64,000 nucleotides of DNA from Lysobacteraceae bacterium (GTDB taxonomy: Bacteria > Pseudomonadota > Gammaproteobacteria > Xanthomonadales > Xanthomonadaceae). Position numbers and translations under genes: made by a program. Under the pieces are notes generated by a model that saw only the letters and a list, made by a program, of their open reading frames with translations, was not told the origin of the DNA and did no database searches. The stretch is taken from the NCBI GenBank assembly GCA_008015095.1, contig SSEV01000021.1, forward strand, positions 28,412 to 92,411, written 5' to 3'. Below, one piece after another: positions 54,776-64,000 of this stretch (position 1 is the stretch's first letter; the number at the start of each line of letters is the position of its first letter).

Positions 54776-55474
54776 ATGCAATTCAAGCATGTCGTTATCG
54801 CATTGTGCGTGGCAGTGGCTTGCGTGGTTTACGCTCCAACCGCCCGAGCGCAGGAAACCTGGGCCGAGTATTCGATGATGGGACAGCGACGCGCAGCCCA
54901 GATCTGGTCGGGAGGCGCTGCGGTTTCGCAGTTCGCCTGGGCGCCGCAAAGCGCGACCGAATCGCATGTCTACTGGGGCGATCCCCAAGCATGGCCACCG
55001 ACCTATCACGAGCGTTTTATCGTCAGCGGCGACTGGGTGCTGCTCGATGGCTGGTGGGGCAACGGCACCTACTACACGTTGCGCGTGACCAACGAGCGCT
55101 ATTGCGATATCAGTTGCAATCAATGCGCCACCATCGCCACCAGCGGCCCGCAGCATTACGTCAGACGGCAGATCCCCACCGCCGCCTATTGCCTCAAGGC
55201 CGATGGCGTCATCACCGAACTATCCTCGGGTAAGAGGTTGCGGTTTGGCCATACCCAGGTCTACTGGCCGCCGGCTTCATGCAGCAACGCCTACATCAGT
55301 GGACAACGCTGCATCCGGCAATGGGAGTCGTGGTGGGACGATAACGGCACGTCTTACCAGCGCAAGATCGATCGCGATCAATATCTCGCGAAAGGTCTCG
55401 GCAACGGTTTCATCATCCAGACTTATTACCCGGCGCCGTGGCGGGCGGATATGCGCTATTTCTGGAATTACTGA
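54776..55474 (+). CDS. Secreted protein of unknown function, Trp/Tyr-rich
   Basis: 232 residues from the ATG at 54776, preceded by a perfect AAGGAGGA. A signal peptide 'HVVIALCVAVACVVYAPTARAQ' is clear. The mature part is unusually rich in Trp, Tyr and Cys ('YWGDPQAWPPTYHERF', 'LLDGWWGNGTYYTLRV', 'CDISCNQCATIATSG', 'RQWESWWDDNGTSYQRK'). Six cysteines probably make disulfides. This composition is common in cell-surface or carbohydrate-binding proteins. I recognise no family. Confidence 0.85.
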   Translation: MQFKHVVIALCVAVACVVYAPTARAQETWAEYSMMGQRRAAQIWSGGAAVSQFAWAPQSATESHVYWGDPQAWPPTYHERFIVSGDWVLLDGWWGNGTYYTLRVTNERYCDISCNQCATIATSGPQHYVRRQIPTAAYCLKADGVITELSSGKRLRFGHTQVYWPPASCSNAYISGQRCIRQWESWWDDNGTSYQRKIDRDQYLAKGLGNGFIIQTYYPAPWRADMRYFWNY

Positions 55475-55514
55475 GCCAGGCGCCGCCGCTCGCCATCGTG
55501 CGGGCGGCGGCGAA

Positions 55515-55961
55515 TCAAGCCAGAGCCAGCGAATACCATTGGGTGGAATCCTCTTCCCAGCCGGCCTCGCGGTAGAGCGACCTGGCCGGAGCGTTGTCGC
55601 GGGTGGTTTCCAATACGATCCGCAGCGCTCCGCGATCGCGCGCATGCTGCGCCGCCGCATCGAGCAGGTTGCGGGCGACGCCCTGTCGGCGCGCTTCCTC
55701 GGCGACGAACAGGTCGTTGAGGATATAGATCCGCCCCGTACGGACCGACGAAAACATCGGATACAACTGGACGAAACCGCGGCCCTCGCCATCTTGCTCA
55801 GCCAACAGTACGACCGACTCGCCACGGGTCATGCGTTCGCACAGGAAATCGCGGGCGCGCCGGATGTCGCCAGGTTGTGCGTAAAAACGACGATACGCGT
55901 CGAACAGCGCGGCGAGCGTGTCGAGATCGTGGGTCGTCGCGAGGCGGATGGCGATGGGCAT
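55515..55961 (-). CDS. GNAT family N-acetyltransferase
   Basis: 148 residues. The acetyl-CoA pyrophosphate loop is 'LFVAEEARRQGVARNLLDAAAQHA', preceded by strand 'GRIYILNDLFV' and followed by 'RIVLETTRDNAPARSLYREAGWEEDSTQWYSLAL'. It transfers an acetyl group to an amine; the substrate is unknown. Convergent with the secreted orphan over a GC-rich inverted repeat (cgccgccgc at 55481, gcggcggcg at 55504). Confidence 0.93.
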   Translation of the reverse strand: MPIAIRLATTHDLDTLAALFDAYRRFYAQPGDIRRARDFLCERMTRGESVVLLAEQDGEGRGFVQLYPMFSSVRTGRIYILNDLFVAEEARRQGVARNLLDAAAQHARDRGALRIVLETTRDNAPARSLYREAGWEEDSTQWYSLALA

Positions 55962-56071
55962 GGCTGCGGTCTGATGCGGATCGGATCCTGGTTCGGATCC
56001 GGAACGGGCGTGGATGGATGCGGATCTGATCGGTATCGGACGAAGAGGGGCGGGCTAAGGTCTCGGGCTGA

Positions 56072-56093
56072 GATCGGATGAGGATCGGATGAG
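56072..56093. repeat. 11-base tandem duplication upstream of the SIR2 gene
   Basis: Two perfect copies of gatcggatgag, in a stretch (55975-56130) full of related ggatc/cggat words. Confidence 0.8.
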
Positions 56094-56142
56094 GGTCAGG
56101 CTAAGAGTGGGCCGAGACCAGGTCAGAATCAAGTCAAGATCA

Positions 56143-56159
56143 ATGCGCTGAGAGCGCAT
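56143..56159. promoter_or_regulatory. Short palindrome upstream of the SIR2 gene
   Basis: ATGCGCT/AGCGCAT with a 3-base centre, about 75 bases upstream of the start codon. It may be an operator; no regulator gene is adjacent. Confidence 0.3.
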
Positions 56160-56234
56160 GCCAGCGGATTGGGCACGAGTGCGGCTTCCGAAAGCGCTGA
56201 GTATGATGATGCCGTTCGGACAAGGAGGGGGCGA

Positions 56235-57911
56235 ATGACCAGGACGATCCAGGATATTTCCGAGGATCTGCGTCGGAGCAAGGGGCGCGACCGGCGCTGC
56301 ACGTTGTTGGTCGGCGCGGGCTGCTCGAAGACCGCGGGGATCCCGCTGGCGTCCCAGATCGTCGACGACATTCGCAAGGACCACCCGATGGTGTTCCAGC
56401 GTGCGCTGCGACGTGCGCAGCGCAATGATTCCTCGATCGGGGTGCCTGGCTATGGCGATTGCATGGCCGAACTCGATCCGGGCCCGCAACGCGATCTGAT
56501 CCGCGGTTATATCGATCGCGCGCGACTGAACTGGGCCCATGTCGGCATCGCAGCACTGATCCATCACGGCTATGTCGATCGTGTGCTGACCACCAATTTC
56601 GATCCGCTGATCGCGCAGGGTTGCGCGGTATTCAATGAATTTCCGGCGGTCTACGATCTGACGATGACGCAGAAATTGCGTTTCGAGGATCTTCCGGAGA
56701 AAGCGGTCTTCCACCTGCACGGACAGCGTAACGGGTTCTCGCTGCTCAACGACCCGGGCGAACTGCGTCAACACCGTGAAATCGTCGAGCCGCTGTTCGA
56801 GCACGCGCGCGAGGGCAGGGTTTGGGTCGTGTGCGGCTACAGCGGCCAGAACGACCCGCTGTTCGAGTTGATTCAGCAATGCCGACGTTACGAATACGCA
56901 CTGTATTGGATCGGTTACGACAAGACGCCGCCGTCGCATCTGTTGCCGTTGATGGCCGAGCCGGATCGCAGTCGTTGTCATTACCTGCATTACGATGGCG
57001 CCGACAAGTTCTTCCTGCATCTGATGCACGAGTTGGGGCATTTCCCGCCGGTATTCATGGAACGGCCGTTGGATCACATGCAGAGTCTGCTCGAGCGTTT
57101 CGCCGAATTTCCGATCGAGGCGACCGAACGCAAAGTCGATCTGTTGACCGACGCAAAACAGCGGATCCGCGATTATCAGGCCCAGATCGACGACAGCGTG
57201 CAGGCGAAATCGGCGGATCAGGCCGTCGTCGAGGCGCTGGCGACGCGGTCGCCGAGCCAGGTCGAGGAGGCGCGCACGCACGCCGAACTCCAGGGCGGCA
57301 GCCTTTCGCCGATGGTCGAATCCCAGTTGTCATTCCTGCAAGGCTTGAATTTCTACAACCGGGCAGAGTCCGAGGATGAGGACAAGAAAGCCACCTCGCT
57401 GTTGCTCCAGGCTCACGAGGCCTACGAAAAAGCCTTTGAGCTTGACCCCACCGACTCATGGGTGCTGAATAATTGGGGGATCACGCTCGACGCGTTGGCG
57501 AAGAGGAGCAAAGGCAAGAAGTCGCGCGAGTACGTCATGGAGGCGATGAAAAAATTCGAGGCCGCACTTGAGCTGACTCCGGATGATCACGAGCTCGTCA
57601 ATAACCGGGCCGGCAATCTGATCCTACTCGCCAATTTCACGCCGGAAGGAAAAGAAAGGCAGTCGCTGCTTGAGCGCGCGCACGGCTATACGATGCTCGC
57701 CGAAAGCTTGCATCCTGGCGAGGGAGCGTACAACACCGCCTGCATTCACGCGCTGCGCAACGAATTGGATCTGATGGCGGAGTGGCTCGACCGATCGCAT
57801 GCGCACGGGCAGCTGCCCAAGAAGGAAGATATCGAGACCGACCCCGACTTCGATGGCGTGCGCAGTACGCCCCAGTTCCGCGCATGGTGGAGAAAGATGG
57901 GGTGGGAGTGA
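56235..57911 (+). CDS. SIR2-like protein with C-terminal TPR region, candidate defence NADase
   Basis: 558 residues from the ATG at 56235, after a strong AAGGAGGGG. Residues 20-290 are a SIR2-type Rossmann domain: 'LLVGAGCSKTAGIP' (27-37), 'VLTTNFDPLI' with Asn121, 'AVFHLHGQ' with the catalytic-type His162, and 'VVCGYSGQND'. There is no zinc-binding cysteine set, so it is not a CobB deacetylase. Residues about 345-545 hold TPR-like helices and a TPR end-of-group pattern ('YNTACIHALRNELDLMAEWL...DPDFDGVRSTPQFRAWW'). SIR2 domains in phage defence degrade NAD+; that role here is inference from domain type. It is convergent with prfA, 13 bases apart. Confidence 0.85.
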   Translation: MTRTIQDISEDLRRSKGRDRRCTLLVGAGCSKTAGIPLASQIVDDIRKDHPMVFQRALRRAQRNDSSIGVPGYGDCMAELDPGPQRDLIRGYIDRARLNWAHVGIAALIHHGYVDRVLTTNFDPLIAQGCAVFNEFPAVYDLTMTQKLRFEDLPEKAVFHLHGQRNGFSLLNDPGELRQHREIVEPLFEHAREGRVWVVCGYSGQNDPLFELIQQCRRYEYALYWIGYDKTPPSHLLPLMAEPDRSRCHYLHYDGADKFFLHLMHELGHFPPVFMERPLDHMQSLLERFAEFPIEATERKVDLLTDAKQRIRDYQAQIDDSVQAKSADQAVVEALATRSPSQVEEARTHAELQGGSLSPMVESQLSFLQGLNFYNRAESEDEDKKATSLLLQAHEAYEKAFELDPTDSWVLNNWGITLDALAKRSKGKKSREYVMEAMKKFEAALELTPDDHELVNNRAGNLILLANFTPEGKERQSLLERAHGYTMLAESLHPGEGAYNTACIHALRNELDLMAEWLDRSHAHGQLPKKEDIETDPDFDGVRSTPQFRAWWRKMGWE

Positions 57912-57924
57912 CGAGGCTCCGGGA

Positions 57925-59010
57925 TCAGCCCGCTTGCGTCAGTCGCGCCAGTTCATCGGCCTGGTGCTCGCGCGCCAAGCGCTCGATCAACGGCTCGATG
58001 TGCCCTTCGATAACGTTCGGCAGATCGTACAAGGTCAGTCCCTCGATACGGTGATCGGTGACCCGGCCTTGCGGAAAGTTATAGGTGCGGATGCGCTGGC
58101 TTCGGTCGCCGCTGCCGACTTGCAGTTTTCTTTCCTGCGCTTGGGCGGCTTCGCGCTTGGCGGTTTCTGCTTCGATCAGCATCGCCTTCAGCCGCTTCAT
58201 CGCCTTGTCGCGGTTGGCGTGCTGGCTGCGCTCGGTTTGCGATTCCACGACCACGCCGCTCGGCACGTGGGTGATACGGATCGCCGATTCGGTTTTGTTC
58301 ACGTGTTGCCCGCCGGCGCCGCTGGAACGGAACGTGTCGATCTTCAGGTCCGCGGGATTGATCCCGATTCCGATCTCGCCGGCATCCTCGGCGATGATCG
58401 CCACCGTCGCCGCGGAAGTGTGGATTCGTCCCTGCGCTTCGGTTTCGGGTACGCGTTGCACGCGATGGGTGCCCGACTCGAATTTCAGTTTGGAGTAGGC
58501 GCCGCGGCCGTCGATGCGGGCGATGATTTCCCTGAAGCCGCCGTGTTCGCCGGGGTTGGCCGATTCCACTTCGACCTTCCAACCCTGGCGCTCGGCATAG
58601 CGGCTGTACATCCGGAACAGATCGCCGGCGAAGATCGCCGCTTCGTCGCCGCCGGTGCCGGCGCGTACTTCCAGATAGAGACCGCCTTCATCGCGCGCAT
58701 CCTTCGGCACTAATTGCGCCATCAGCGCCTGATCGAGTTCGGCCAGACGCATCTGCGCGGCGACGATTTCTTCCTCGGCCAATTCCGCCAGTTCCGGGTC
58801 TTGACGCATGGCTTCGGCGGCGGCGAGATCGGCGCGCGCCTTGCGTTCGGCGGCGAGTCCGACCGCGATCGGTTCGAGCTGCGCGAACTCGCGCATCAGC
58901 GTGCGATAGCGCCCTGCATCTTCCACCGTCGTCGGATCGGCGAGCAGATGCTGGATTTCCTCGCGGCGTTCGGCCAGCGCTTCGAGTTTACGGCGCAGCG
59001 TCGGGATCAT
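57925..59010 (-). CDS. prfA: Peptide chain release factor 1
   Basis: 361 residues, full length. The peptidyl-tRNA hydrolysis motif is '[20 protein letters not shown]' (GGQ) and the stop-codon recognition loop lies in '[32 protein letters not shown]'. It ends translation at UAA and UAG. The gene overlaps the end of hemA by 23 bases. In E. coli prmC follows; here a convergent SIR2-TPR gene occupies that position. Confidence 0.98.
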   Translation of the reverse strand: MIPTLRRKLEALAERREEIQHLLADPTTVEDAGRYRTLMREFAQLEPIAVGLAAERKARADLAAAEAMRQDPELAELAEEEIVAAQMRLAELDQALMAQLVPKDARDEGGLYLEVRAGTGGDEAAIFAGDLFRMYSRYAERQGWKVEVESANPGEHGGFREIIARIDGRGAYSKLKFESGTHRVQRVPETEAQGRIHTSAATVAIIAEDAGEIGIGINPADLKIDTFRSSGAGGQHVNKTESAIRITHVPSGVVVESQTERSQHANRDKAMKRLKAMLIEAETAKREAAQAQERKLQVGSGDRSQRIRTYNFPQGRVTDHRIEGLTLYDLPNVIEGHIEPLIERLAREHQADELARLTQAG

Positions 59011-60352
59011 CGCGATCGATTCGCAGGCTGTTGCCGGGGCCGGGGTGGAGTTCGCGCTCGAGCGCTTCGGTCAGCGGCCTGTGCGGGAACAGGCGATCGG
59101 CCGCGCGGACGATATCGGTATCGCCGTTGAGCGCGGCGTCGCGCAGCGCTGCGGTTGGCGCGTGCAGCAGTCGGTTAGTAAGCGAGTGCGCAAGTTGCTG
59201 TAGAACCTGATCGGGGGCGTGCCCTGCGGCGAGCATTTGTTTCGCCTTGGCCAGCGAGTCGTCGCGGACCGACTCGCCGTGCGCCCGCAAGCGCTTCAGG
59301 GCGCCGTGATGCGCGCTGGCGGCGATGATGTCGGCGTAACGCGCGACTTGTAGTTCGACGATCGCTTCCGCCTCTTCGGCGGCTTCGCGCCGGCCGCGTC
59401 GGTTGTCCTCGATAACCCGTTCGAGATCGTCCACGCCGTACAGATAGGCGTCCTCAAGTTCGGCGACGTCGGCGTCGATATCGCGCGGTACGGCCAAATC
59501 CATCAACAGCATCGGGCGACGGCGGCGTTGCGCCAATGCCGCGGCGACCTGCGCACGGCGCAGGATCGGCTCGCGGCTGGCGGTGGCGGAGAACACCATG
59601 TCCGCCTCTGCCAGATGGCGGTCGAGCTCGGTCAGCGGTAGGGCCACGCCGCCGTGGCGGGTCGCCAGTTCCTGGGCGTGGGCGAGCGTACGGTTAGCGA
59701 ACAACAGGCGCTTGGTCTTGGCCTGCACGAGATGCAGCGCGGTCAGTTCGATGGTTTCGCCCGCCCCGATCAACAAGACGCAGCAATCGGCTGGCCGCGC
59801 GAAACTGGTTTCGGCCATCCGCACCGCGGTGGAGGCCACGGAGACCGGGTTGGCGCCGATCCGGGTATCGGTGCGCGCGCGTTTGGCGGTGACGAAGGCG
59901 TGCTGGAACAGACGATCAAGCCGGTTGCCCAGGCTGCCGGCCCCGCGTGCGATCGTCCATGCTTGTTTGACCTGGCCAAGAATCTGCGGCTCGCCCAGAA
60001 CAAGGGAATCCAGCCCGGTCGCGACCCGGAACAAATGCCGCGCCGCGGCTTCGTCGCGATGGCAATACAAATACTCTTCCAGCGCCAACCATGGCGCGCC
60101 CGTGGCGCTAGGTCCGTTACGGTCTTGCGGATGCGCGGCCAGCCACTGCGCGAGCACACCGCCATCATCGTCGGTCATCGCGTAGATCTCGGTGCGGTTG
60201 CAAGTGGACAACAACGCCACCTCTTCCACGCCAGGCAGGGTACGCAAAGCATCCAGGGTGTCAGGCAAGGCTTCATCCGCGAACGCCACACGCTCGCGCA
60301 AGGCGACCGGCGCGGTCTGGTGATTGATACCGAGGGCGATCAGACGGGACAT
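58988..60352 (-). CDS. hemA: Glutamyl-tRNA reductase
   Basis: 454 residues. Catalytic Cys lies in '[15 protein letters not shown]'. '[27 protein letters not shown]' and the NADPH site '[19 protein letters not shown]' confirm the family; the dimerisation helix ends the protein. It makes glutamate-1-semialdehyde, the first committed step of haem synthesis. The start at 60352 gives '[22 protein letters not shown]', the usual N-terminus. It is first in the hemA-prfA operon, divergent from the TPR protein. Confidence 0.98.
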   Translation of the reverse strand: MSRLIALGINHQTAPVALRERVAFADEALPDTLDALRTLPGVEEVALLSTCNRTEIYAMTDDDGGVLAQWLAAHPQDRNGPSATGAPWLALEEYLYCHRDEAAARHLFRVATGLDSLVLGEPQILGQVKQAWTIARGAGSLGNRLDRLFQHAFVTAKRARTDTRIGANPVSVASTAVRMAETSFARPADCCVLLIGAGETIELTALHLVQAKTKRLLFANRTLAHAQELATRHGGVALPLTELDRHLAEADMVFSATASREPILRRAQVAAALAQRRRRPMLLMDLAVPRDIDADVAELEDAYLYGVDDLERVIEDNRRGRREAAEEAEAIVELQVARYADIIAASAHHGALKRLRAHGESVRDDSLAKAKQMLAAGHAPDQVLQQLAHSLTNRLLHAPTAALRDAALNGDTDIVRAADRLFPHRPLTEALERELHPGPGNSLRIDRDDPDAAP

Positions 60353-60428
60353 GACGATCGGCGCAGGTGCGTTCAGTCGGTTCGGGTAAGCTGGATGGGT
60401 GTCCTTATTTTACGGCCCGGTGCCGCAG

Positions 60429-62168
60429 ATGCTCGCATTTCGATCTTTCCGAGTCCTGTGTCTGTTCGCGGGATTGGCCCTGGCCGACTCCGCCGCCTGG
60501 GCGGAATCTCCGGCGAATGGGGCCGAAGACGGTCCCATGGCGGCGACTCTCGCTGGCGAATATGCCCTTCAGGCCGGCAAGCTTGACGAGGCGGCGCGCT
60601 GGTATCTGGATGCGGCCAAAGCAGCCGATGGCGATGCGGATTTGGCCGAGCGTGCGGCCCGGATCGCCCTGTTGGCCAAGGACGACGTCCGCGCCCGTAT
60701 GGCTTTGTCGCTCTGGCGCGCGCGCGCGGAGGTGTCGCCTGCGATGCGCGGCGCCGAAGCGAGTCTGGCCCTGAGGCGCAAGGATGAGGGCGCCGCACGC
60801 AGGGAACTCAAAGCCCTGCTGCGTGAGCCGGGCGATGCCGATGCCGATGATGCCGGATGGCGTTATGCCCTGGCCGCGCTCGACGTCGGCTCCGGCGATC
60901 CGCGGCTGACCGGGCGCATGCTCGCGTATCTGGTCGACTCGGGTGCGATTCCAGAGGCTCTGATCCCCTGGTTGGCGTTCGGTGAATTTGCCCAGCAGCT
61001 GCAGCGCAAAGATCTCACCGAAAAGATCGTCGCCCAGGTGATCAGGCGCTTTCCAAAGGAGCCGGCGGCGGGGCTGTTGCAGGTGAGCCAGCTGCGAGAT
61101 GCGGGCAAGTCCGATCAAGCGAGGCAAGTTCTCGGCGAACTGGAGATCATCGCCGAGTCGCGGCCCGAGCTGAGTCTTTCCATCGCACGCGAGTACAGCG
61201 CTTTGGGCGATCACGCCAAGGCCGCCAGTGTGCTCGCGCGCGGCCCGCAGAATGACCGCATCTATTCGATTCGCGCGGCCTTTCTGGCGCAGGCCGAGGA
61301 CAAGCAAGGGATCGGCCAACTCTACGACGAACTCAAGCGCGATTCCTCATCTCCCGATCCGACGCGTCGTCTGATGCTGGGCCAGATCGCCGAATACATC
61401 GAACGTCATGCCGAGGCCCTGGACTGGTACGCGGGCGTGCCGGGCGGCCCGCAGCGCTGGCAGGCGCGGCTGCGCTCTGCGCCTGTATTGCACAAACTCA
61501 AGCGGCCAAGCGAAGCCTACGCGCAACTGCGCGAATTGCAGTCCGACGCCACGGTCGACGACGAAACGCGGCGCGACGCGTACCTGCTCGAAGCGGAATT
61601 GCGCAAGGACGACAAAGATCCGGCGGCTGAACTCGATGCTTACGCGCGCGGTCTCGCGGCTTTTCCGGACGAGCCCGAGTTGCTGTATGGGCGTGCGCTG
61701 ATGTGGGAACGACGAGACGATATCCCGCGTGCAGAAGCCGACCTGCGCAAGATCCTTGTGGCCGACGCCGATGACGTGAACGCGCTCAATGCGCTCGGTT
61801 ATACCCTGGCCGACCGCACCGACCGCTATCAGGAAGCCTTGGAACTGATTGCCCGGGCCATCGCCGCCGAGCCCGACAACGCCGCGATCATCGACAGCTA
61901 TGGTTGGGTACTGTATCGGCTCGGCCGCAATCGCGAAGCGTTGGTCGAACTGCGCCGCGCGTTCACCAAGCAGAAGGACGCCGAAATCGCCGCGCATCTC
62001 GCCGAAGTCCTGTGGATGCTCGGAAACAAAGACGAAGCCCGCAAGTATTTCGATGAGTCGCGCAAGCTCGATCCTGAGAACCGCTCGCTCAAGCGCGCAT
62101 TGGAGAAAACCGGGGTGCTCCTTCCCCCGGCGATCAAGGGCAAGGACAAGGGGCCAGAATCAGAATGA
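60429..62168 (+). CDS. Secreted TPR-repeat protein upstream of lolB
   Basis: 579 residues from the ATG at 60429 ('MLAFRSFRVLCLFAGLALADSAAWAES'), which gives a clean signal peptide; GTG codons at 60399 and 60420 are alternatives. The mature protein is almost entirely tetratricopeptide repeats, for example 'EYALQAGKLDEAARWYLDAAKAADG' and 'ALNALGYTLADRTDRYQEALELIARAIAAEPDN'. It is a well-known neighbour of hemA and lolB in gammaproteobacteria, sometimes proposed to act in envelope assembly. Its stop overlaps the region upstream of lolB. Confidence 0.92.
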   Translation: MLAFRSFRVLCLFAGLALADSAAWAESPANGAEDGPMAATLAGEYALQAGKLDEAARWYLDAAKAADGDADLAERAARIALLAKDDVRARMALSLWRARAEVSPAMRGAEASLALRRKDEGAARRELKALLREPGDADADDAGWRYALAALDVGSGDPRLTGRMLAYLVDSGAIPEALIPWLAFGEFAQQLQRKDLTEKIVAQVIRRFPKEPAAGLLQVSQLRDAGKSDQARQVLGELEIIAESRPELSLSIAREYSALGDHAKAASVLARGPQNDRIYSIRAAFLAQAEDKQGIGQLYDELKRDSSSPDPTRRLMLGQIAEYIERHAEALDWYAGVPGGPQRWQARLRSAPVLHKLKRPSEAYAQLRELQSDATVDDETRRDAYLLEAELRKDDKDPAAELDAYARGLAAFPDEPELLYGRALMWERRDDIPRAEADLRKILVADADDVNALNALGYTLADRTDRYQEALELIARAIAAEPDNAAIIDSYGWVLYRLGRNREALVELRRAFTKQKDAEIAAHLAEVLWMLGNKDEARKYFDESRKLDPENRSLKRALEKTGVLLPPAIKGKDKGPESE

Positions 62169-62356
62169 AGTTGAATAGAGTATTGAGAAGCGCGCATCTC
62201 GCGCGTTTCCCACGCGACCGCCTAGGCGCCTGTCCGGAAGTGCTCGCGACGAACCGGCCGCTTCCGCGTTTGCCTCGTCGGAGCGGCCATCCCTGGCTGC
62301 GCTGCCAGGCCACCCCTCAACAGCCAGGCAGACCCGACAGGCAAACTTTTCGGCAC

Positions 62357-62995
62357 GTGGCGACGCGCATCATGGTCTTGGCGATGGCAGCTTTGCTGGG
62401 GGCGTGTGCGACGACGTCGCACACGCCGGCCGCATCGCCTTTGTCTCCTGAAGAAATCGCCGACCATGTGCGCCAGCGAGAAACTTGGGCGTCAAACTAC
62501 GTCACCTGGTCGTTTTCCGGGCGTGCGGCGATCAGCAAGGAAGGTGTTGGCGGCGGCAGTGGGCGGATCGAATGGCAACAACACGACCATGCACGCTACA
62601 CGATCGCACTCAGCGCGCCGGTCACGCGTCAGAGTTGGCGACTGATCGGCGATCTGCATTCCGAGTCGGGCCGCATCGAGGGCCTGCAGGGCGGGCCGCG
62701 AGAGGGCGAGTTCGCCGAGGATCTCCTGCTTGAGACGACCGGGTGGCATGTGCCATTGCAGCAATTGGGCAGTTGGGTGCGGGGCATGCCTGCAGCCGCT
62801 TACCCCGTCGAGTCGATCGAATACGACGCTCAAGGGCGGTTGTCGCGTCTGCGTCAGGCGGGATGGACGGTCGATTACACGGCGTGGCGTTCCGGAGCCC
62901 CGGGACAGCCGGATCTGCCGCAACAAATCGAAGCAGCGTCCGAAGGCGCGCGGGTTCGGCTGGTCATCGAAGACTGGATGTTCGCCACCCCATGA
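62357..62995 (+). CDS. lolB: Outer-membrane lipoprotein localisation protein LolB
   Basis: 212 residues from the GTG at 62357; the ATG at 62372 is an alternative and the track start at 62165 buries the signal. Lipobox 'MAALLGAC'. LolB features follow: '[28 protein letters not shown]', 'LTYxL'-like '[10 protein letters not shown]', and '[22 protein letters not shown]'. It accepts lipoproteins from LolA and inserts them in the outer membrane. It overlaps ispE by ATGA. The long leader between the TPR gene and lolB (62169-62356) has no gene of its own. Confidence 0.93.
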   Translation: MATRIMVLAMAALLGACATTSHTPAASPLSPEEIADHVRQRETWASNYVTWSFSGRAAISKEGVGGGSGRIEWQQHDHARYTIALSAPVTRQSWRLIGDLHSESGRIEGLQGGPREGEFAEDLLLETTGWHVPLQQLGSWVRGMPAAAYPVESIEYDAQGRLSRLRQAGWTVDYTAWRSGAPGQPDLPQQIEAASEGARVRLVIEDWMFATP

Positions 62996-63897
62996 TCGCG
63001 CGGACCATGGCCGATGGCTGGTCGGTCTGGCCGGCGCCCGCCAAGCTGAACCTGTTTCTCCGCATCCTTGGTCGCAGGGACGACGGCTACCATGCATTGC
63101 AGACCGTGTTCAGAATCTTGGAGTGGGGGGATACCATTTCCATCCGACTCCGAGACGATGGGCGAATCGTCCGTCACGGAGATTCCGCGCCTGGCCTCGC
63201 GGAGGCCGATGACCTTGCGATACGTGCCGCCAAGTTGCTGCAAACCACAGCTAATGTATTGAAAGGCGCTGACATCATCGTCGAAAAGCGAATTCCAACC
63301 GGTGGCGGTTTCGGTGGCGGTTCCAGCGATGCGGCCACCGTCCTGCGCGCCCTGGATCTGCTCTGGGAGTGTGATCTGGGGGTTGAGGCTCTGGCCGGGC
63401 TGGGACTGCGCCTGGGAGCGGATGTGCCGGTTTTCGTCCACGGACACAACGCCTGGGCTGAGGGTCTCGGAGAAAGGCTCCAACCTTTGGATCTGCCTCC
63501 AGCCTGGTATCTGCTGGTCGATCCCGAGGTGCATGCGGCTACCGCCGAATTATTCCAAGCCCCTGAATTGACGCGAAATGCGCCACCCGCGACAATATCC
63601 GACTTCGTTTCCGGGACTGCGCTCGGCAATGCCTTCGAGCCGGTGCTGCGTTGTCGCAATCAGGGCGTCGATGCTGCTTTCGTCGCTTTGTCGAAAACAT
63701 GCACTGACACAGCGCGCGCGCCGCGACTGACAGGGTCGGGCAGCGGGTGTTTCGTCGAGTTCGCAGACCGCGAATCCGCCGAAAACGCACGCGCCAAGTT
63801 GCCGGCGGGCCTCAAGGCCTGGGTGGTGGCGGGCGCGGGGCGGTCGCCTTTGCTTAAGGCACTGGAAACGACTTTCGCCTCATCGGCGGTGAGGTAA
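62992..63897 (+). CDS. ispE: 4-diphosphocytidyl-2-C-methyl-D-erythritol kinase
   Basis: 301 residues from the ATG at 62992, overlapping the lolB stop. GHMP kinase motifs: '[28 protein letters not shown]' at the start, ATP loop '[23 protein letters not shown]' and '[14 protein letters not shown]'. It phosphorylates CDP-methylerythritol in the non-mevalonate isoprenoid pathway. The lolB-ispE order is conserved in gammaproteobacteria, where prs usually follows. Confidence 0.97.
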   Translation: MIARTMADGWSVWPAPAKLNLFLRILGRRDDGYHALQTVFRILEWGDTISIRLRDDGRIVRHGDSAPGLAEADDLAIRAAKLLQTTANVLKGADIIVEKRIPTGGGFGGGSSDAATVLRALDLLWECDLGVEALAGLGLRLGADVPVFVHGHNAWAEGLGERLQPLDLPPAWYLLVDPEVHAATAELFQAPELTRNAPPATISDFVSGTALGNAFEPVLRCRNQGVDAAFVALSKTCTDTARAPRLTGSGSGCFVEFADRESAENARAKLPAGLKAWVVAGAGRSPLLKALETTFASSAVR

Positions 63898-63917
63898 CGC
63901 CCCGGTGTTCGGGGGCA

Positions 63918-63939
63918 GCCAAGTCCGTGAGGACTTGGC
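63918..63939 (+). other. Perfect hairpin after ispE
   Basis: Arms gccaagtcc/ggacttggc around gtga, 20 bases past the ispE stop, without a T-run. It might be a processing or attenuation element before the next gene. The window ends soon after. Confidence 0.4.
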
Positions 63940-64000
63940 GGGGGTTCGGGAGTACGGCGGGACGTTTTCGAAGAGACGTCTCCTCGGATACGCCGACCTC

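Noticed and set aside
56235-57911. SIR2 gene as a CobB-type protein deacetylase
   Set aside because: No four-cysteine zinc site, and a TPR C-terminus that CobB lacks.
63898-64000. tRNA gene after ispE
   Set aside because: tRNA-Gln often lies here, but the hairpin does not fit a cloverleaf and no CCA-type end or anticodon arm is seen.

Overview
The window looks like a chromosome segment of a high-GC gammaproteobacterium of the Lysobacter/Xanthomonas group. Signs of this are a lipase with an XVIPCD-like C-terminus (the signal that sends Xanthomonadales type IV secretion effectors to VirD4), a Ser/Thr kinase fused to a universal stress domain, a ferredoxin-like regulator style of tightly packed operons with ATGA stop/start overlaps, a large set of secreted proteases, and the hemA/lolB/ispE neighbourhood in gammaproteobacterial order. 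This is inference from gene content; no rRNA, tRNA or CRISPR array is visible.

Layout. 0-3 kb: the end of an intracellular PHA depolymerase, then a lipoprotein/lipase pair that reads as an immunity-effector couple. 3-8 kb: a PadR-controlled membrane sensor protein with two inverted repeats upstream, a periplasmic cyclophilin, and a metallophosphoesterase coupled to a kinase-USP fusion. 8-17 kb: a TonB-dependent receptor behind a TPR-sulfotransferase, divergent from a molybdopterin oxidoreductase/fdhD operon. 17-31 kb: a DUF885 peptidase-like lipoprotein, a response regulator, a frameshifted EamA transporter next to an intact LysR-EamA pair, GspA/GspB of type II secretion, a WYL regulator, a VOC protein, an S4 RNA-binding protein and the wreck of an arsenic operon (arsC plus aquaporin). 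31-36 kb: a DEAD-box helicase with a His/Lys-rich repeat tail abutting a truncated S9 peptidase, a Rossmann oxidoreductase, a DUF1428 protein and an orphan TrbM/KikA-like protein.

36-45 kb is an exoprotease island: M14 carboxypeptidase with PKD and P domains, S8 subtilase, the remnant of a large secreted protein, M4 metalloprotease and M28 aminopeptidase, most followed by clear terminators. Together endo-, carboxy- and aminopeptidase activities would degrade external protein completely, and gspAB earlier in the window belongs to the export route normally used by such enzymes. 45-56 kb is mixed housekeeping (asparaginase-like, WrbA, YihY, TlpA-like, acylphosphatase, DUF2145, PPK2, MoaB) with several small regulators. 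56-64 kb: a SIR2-TPR protein, a candidate NAD-dependent defence factor, sits beside the hemA-prfA operon, followed by a TPR protein, lolB and ispE.

Two patterns run through the window. Five loci are broken genes, which suggests active gene decay or, in some cases, sequencing errors. At least nine short tandem duplications (9-15 bp, 2-3 copies) lie at or close to gene ends, three of them covering a stop codon, and one of them damages the aquaporin gene.
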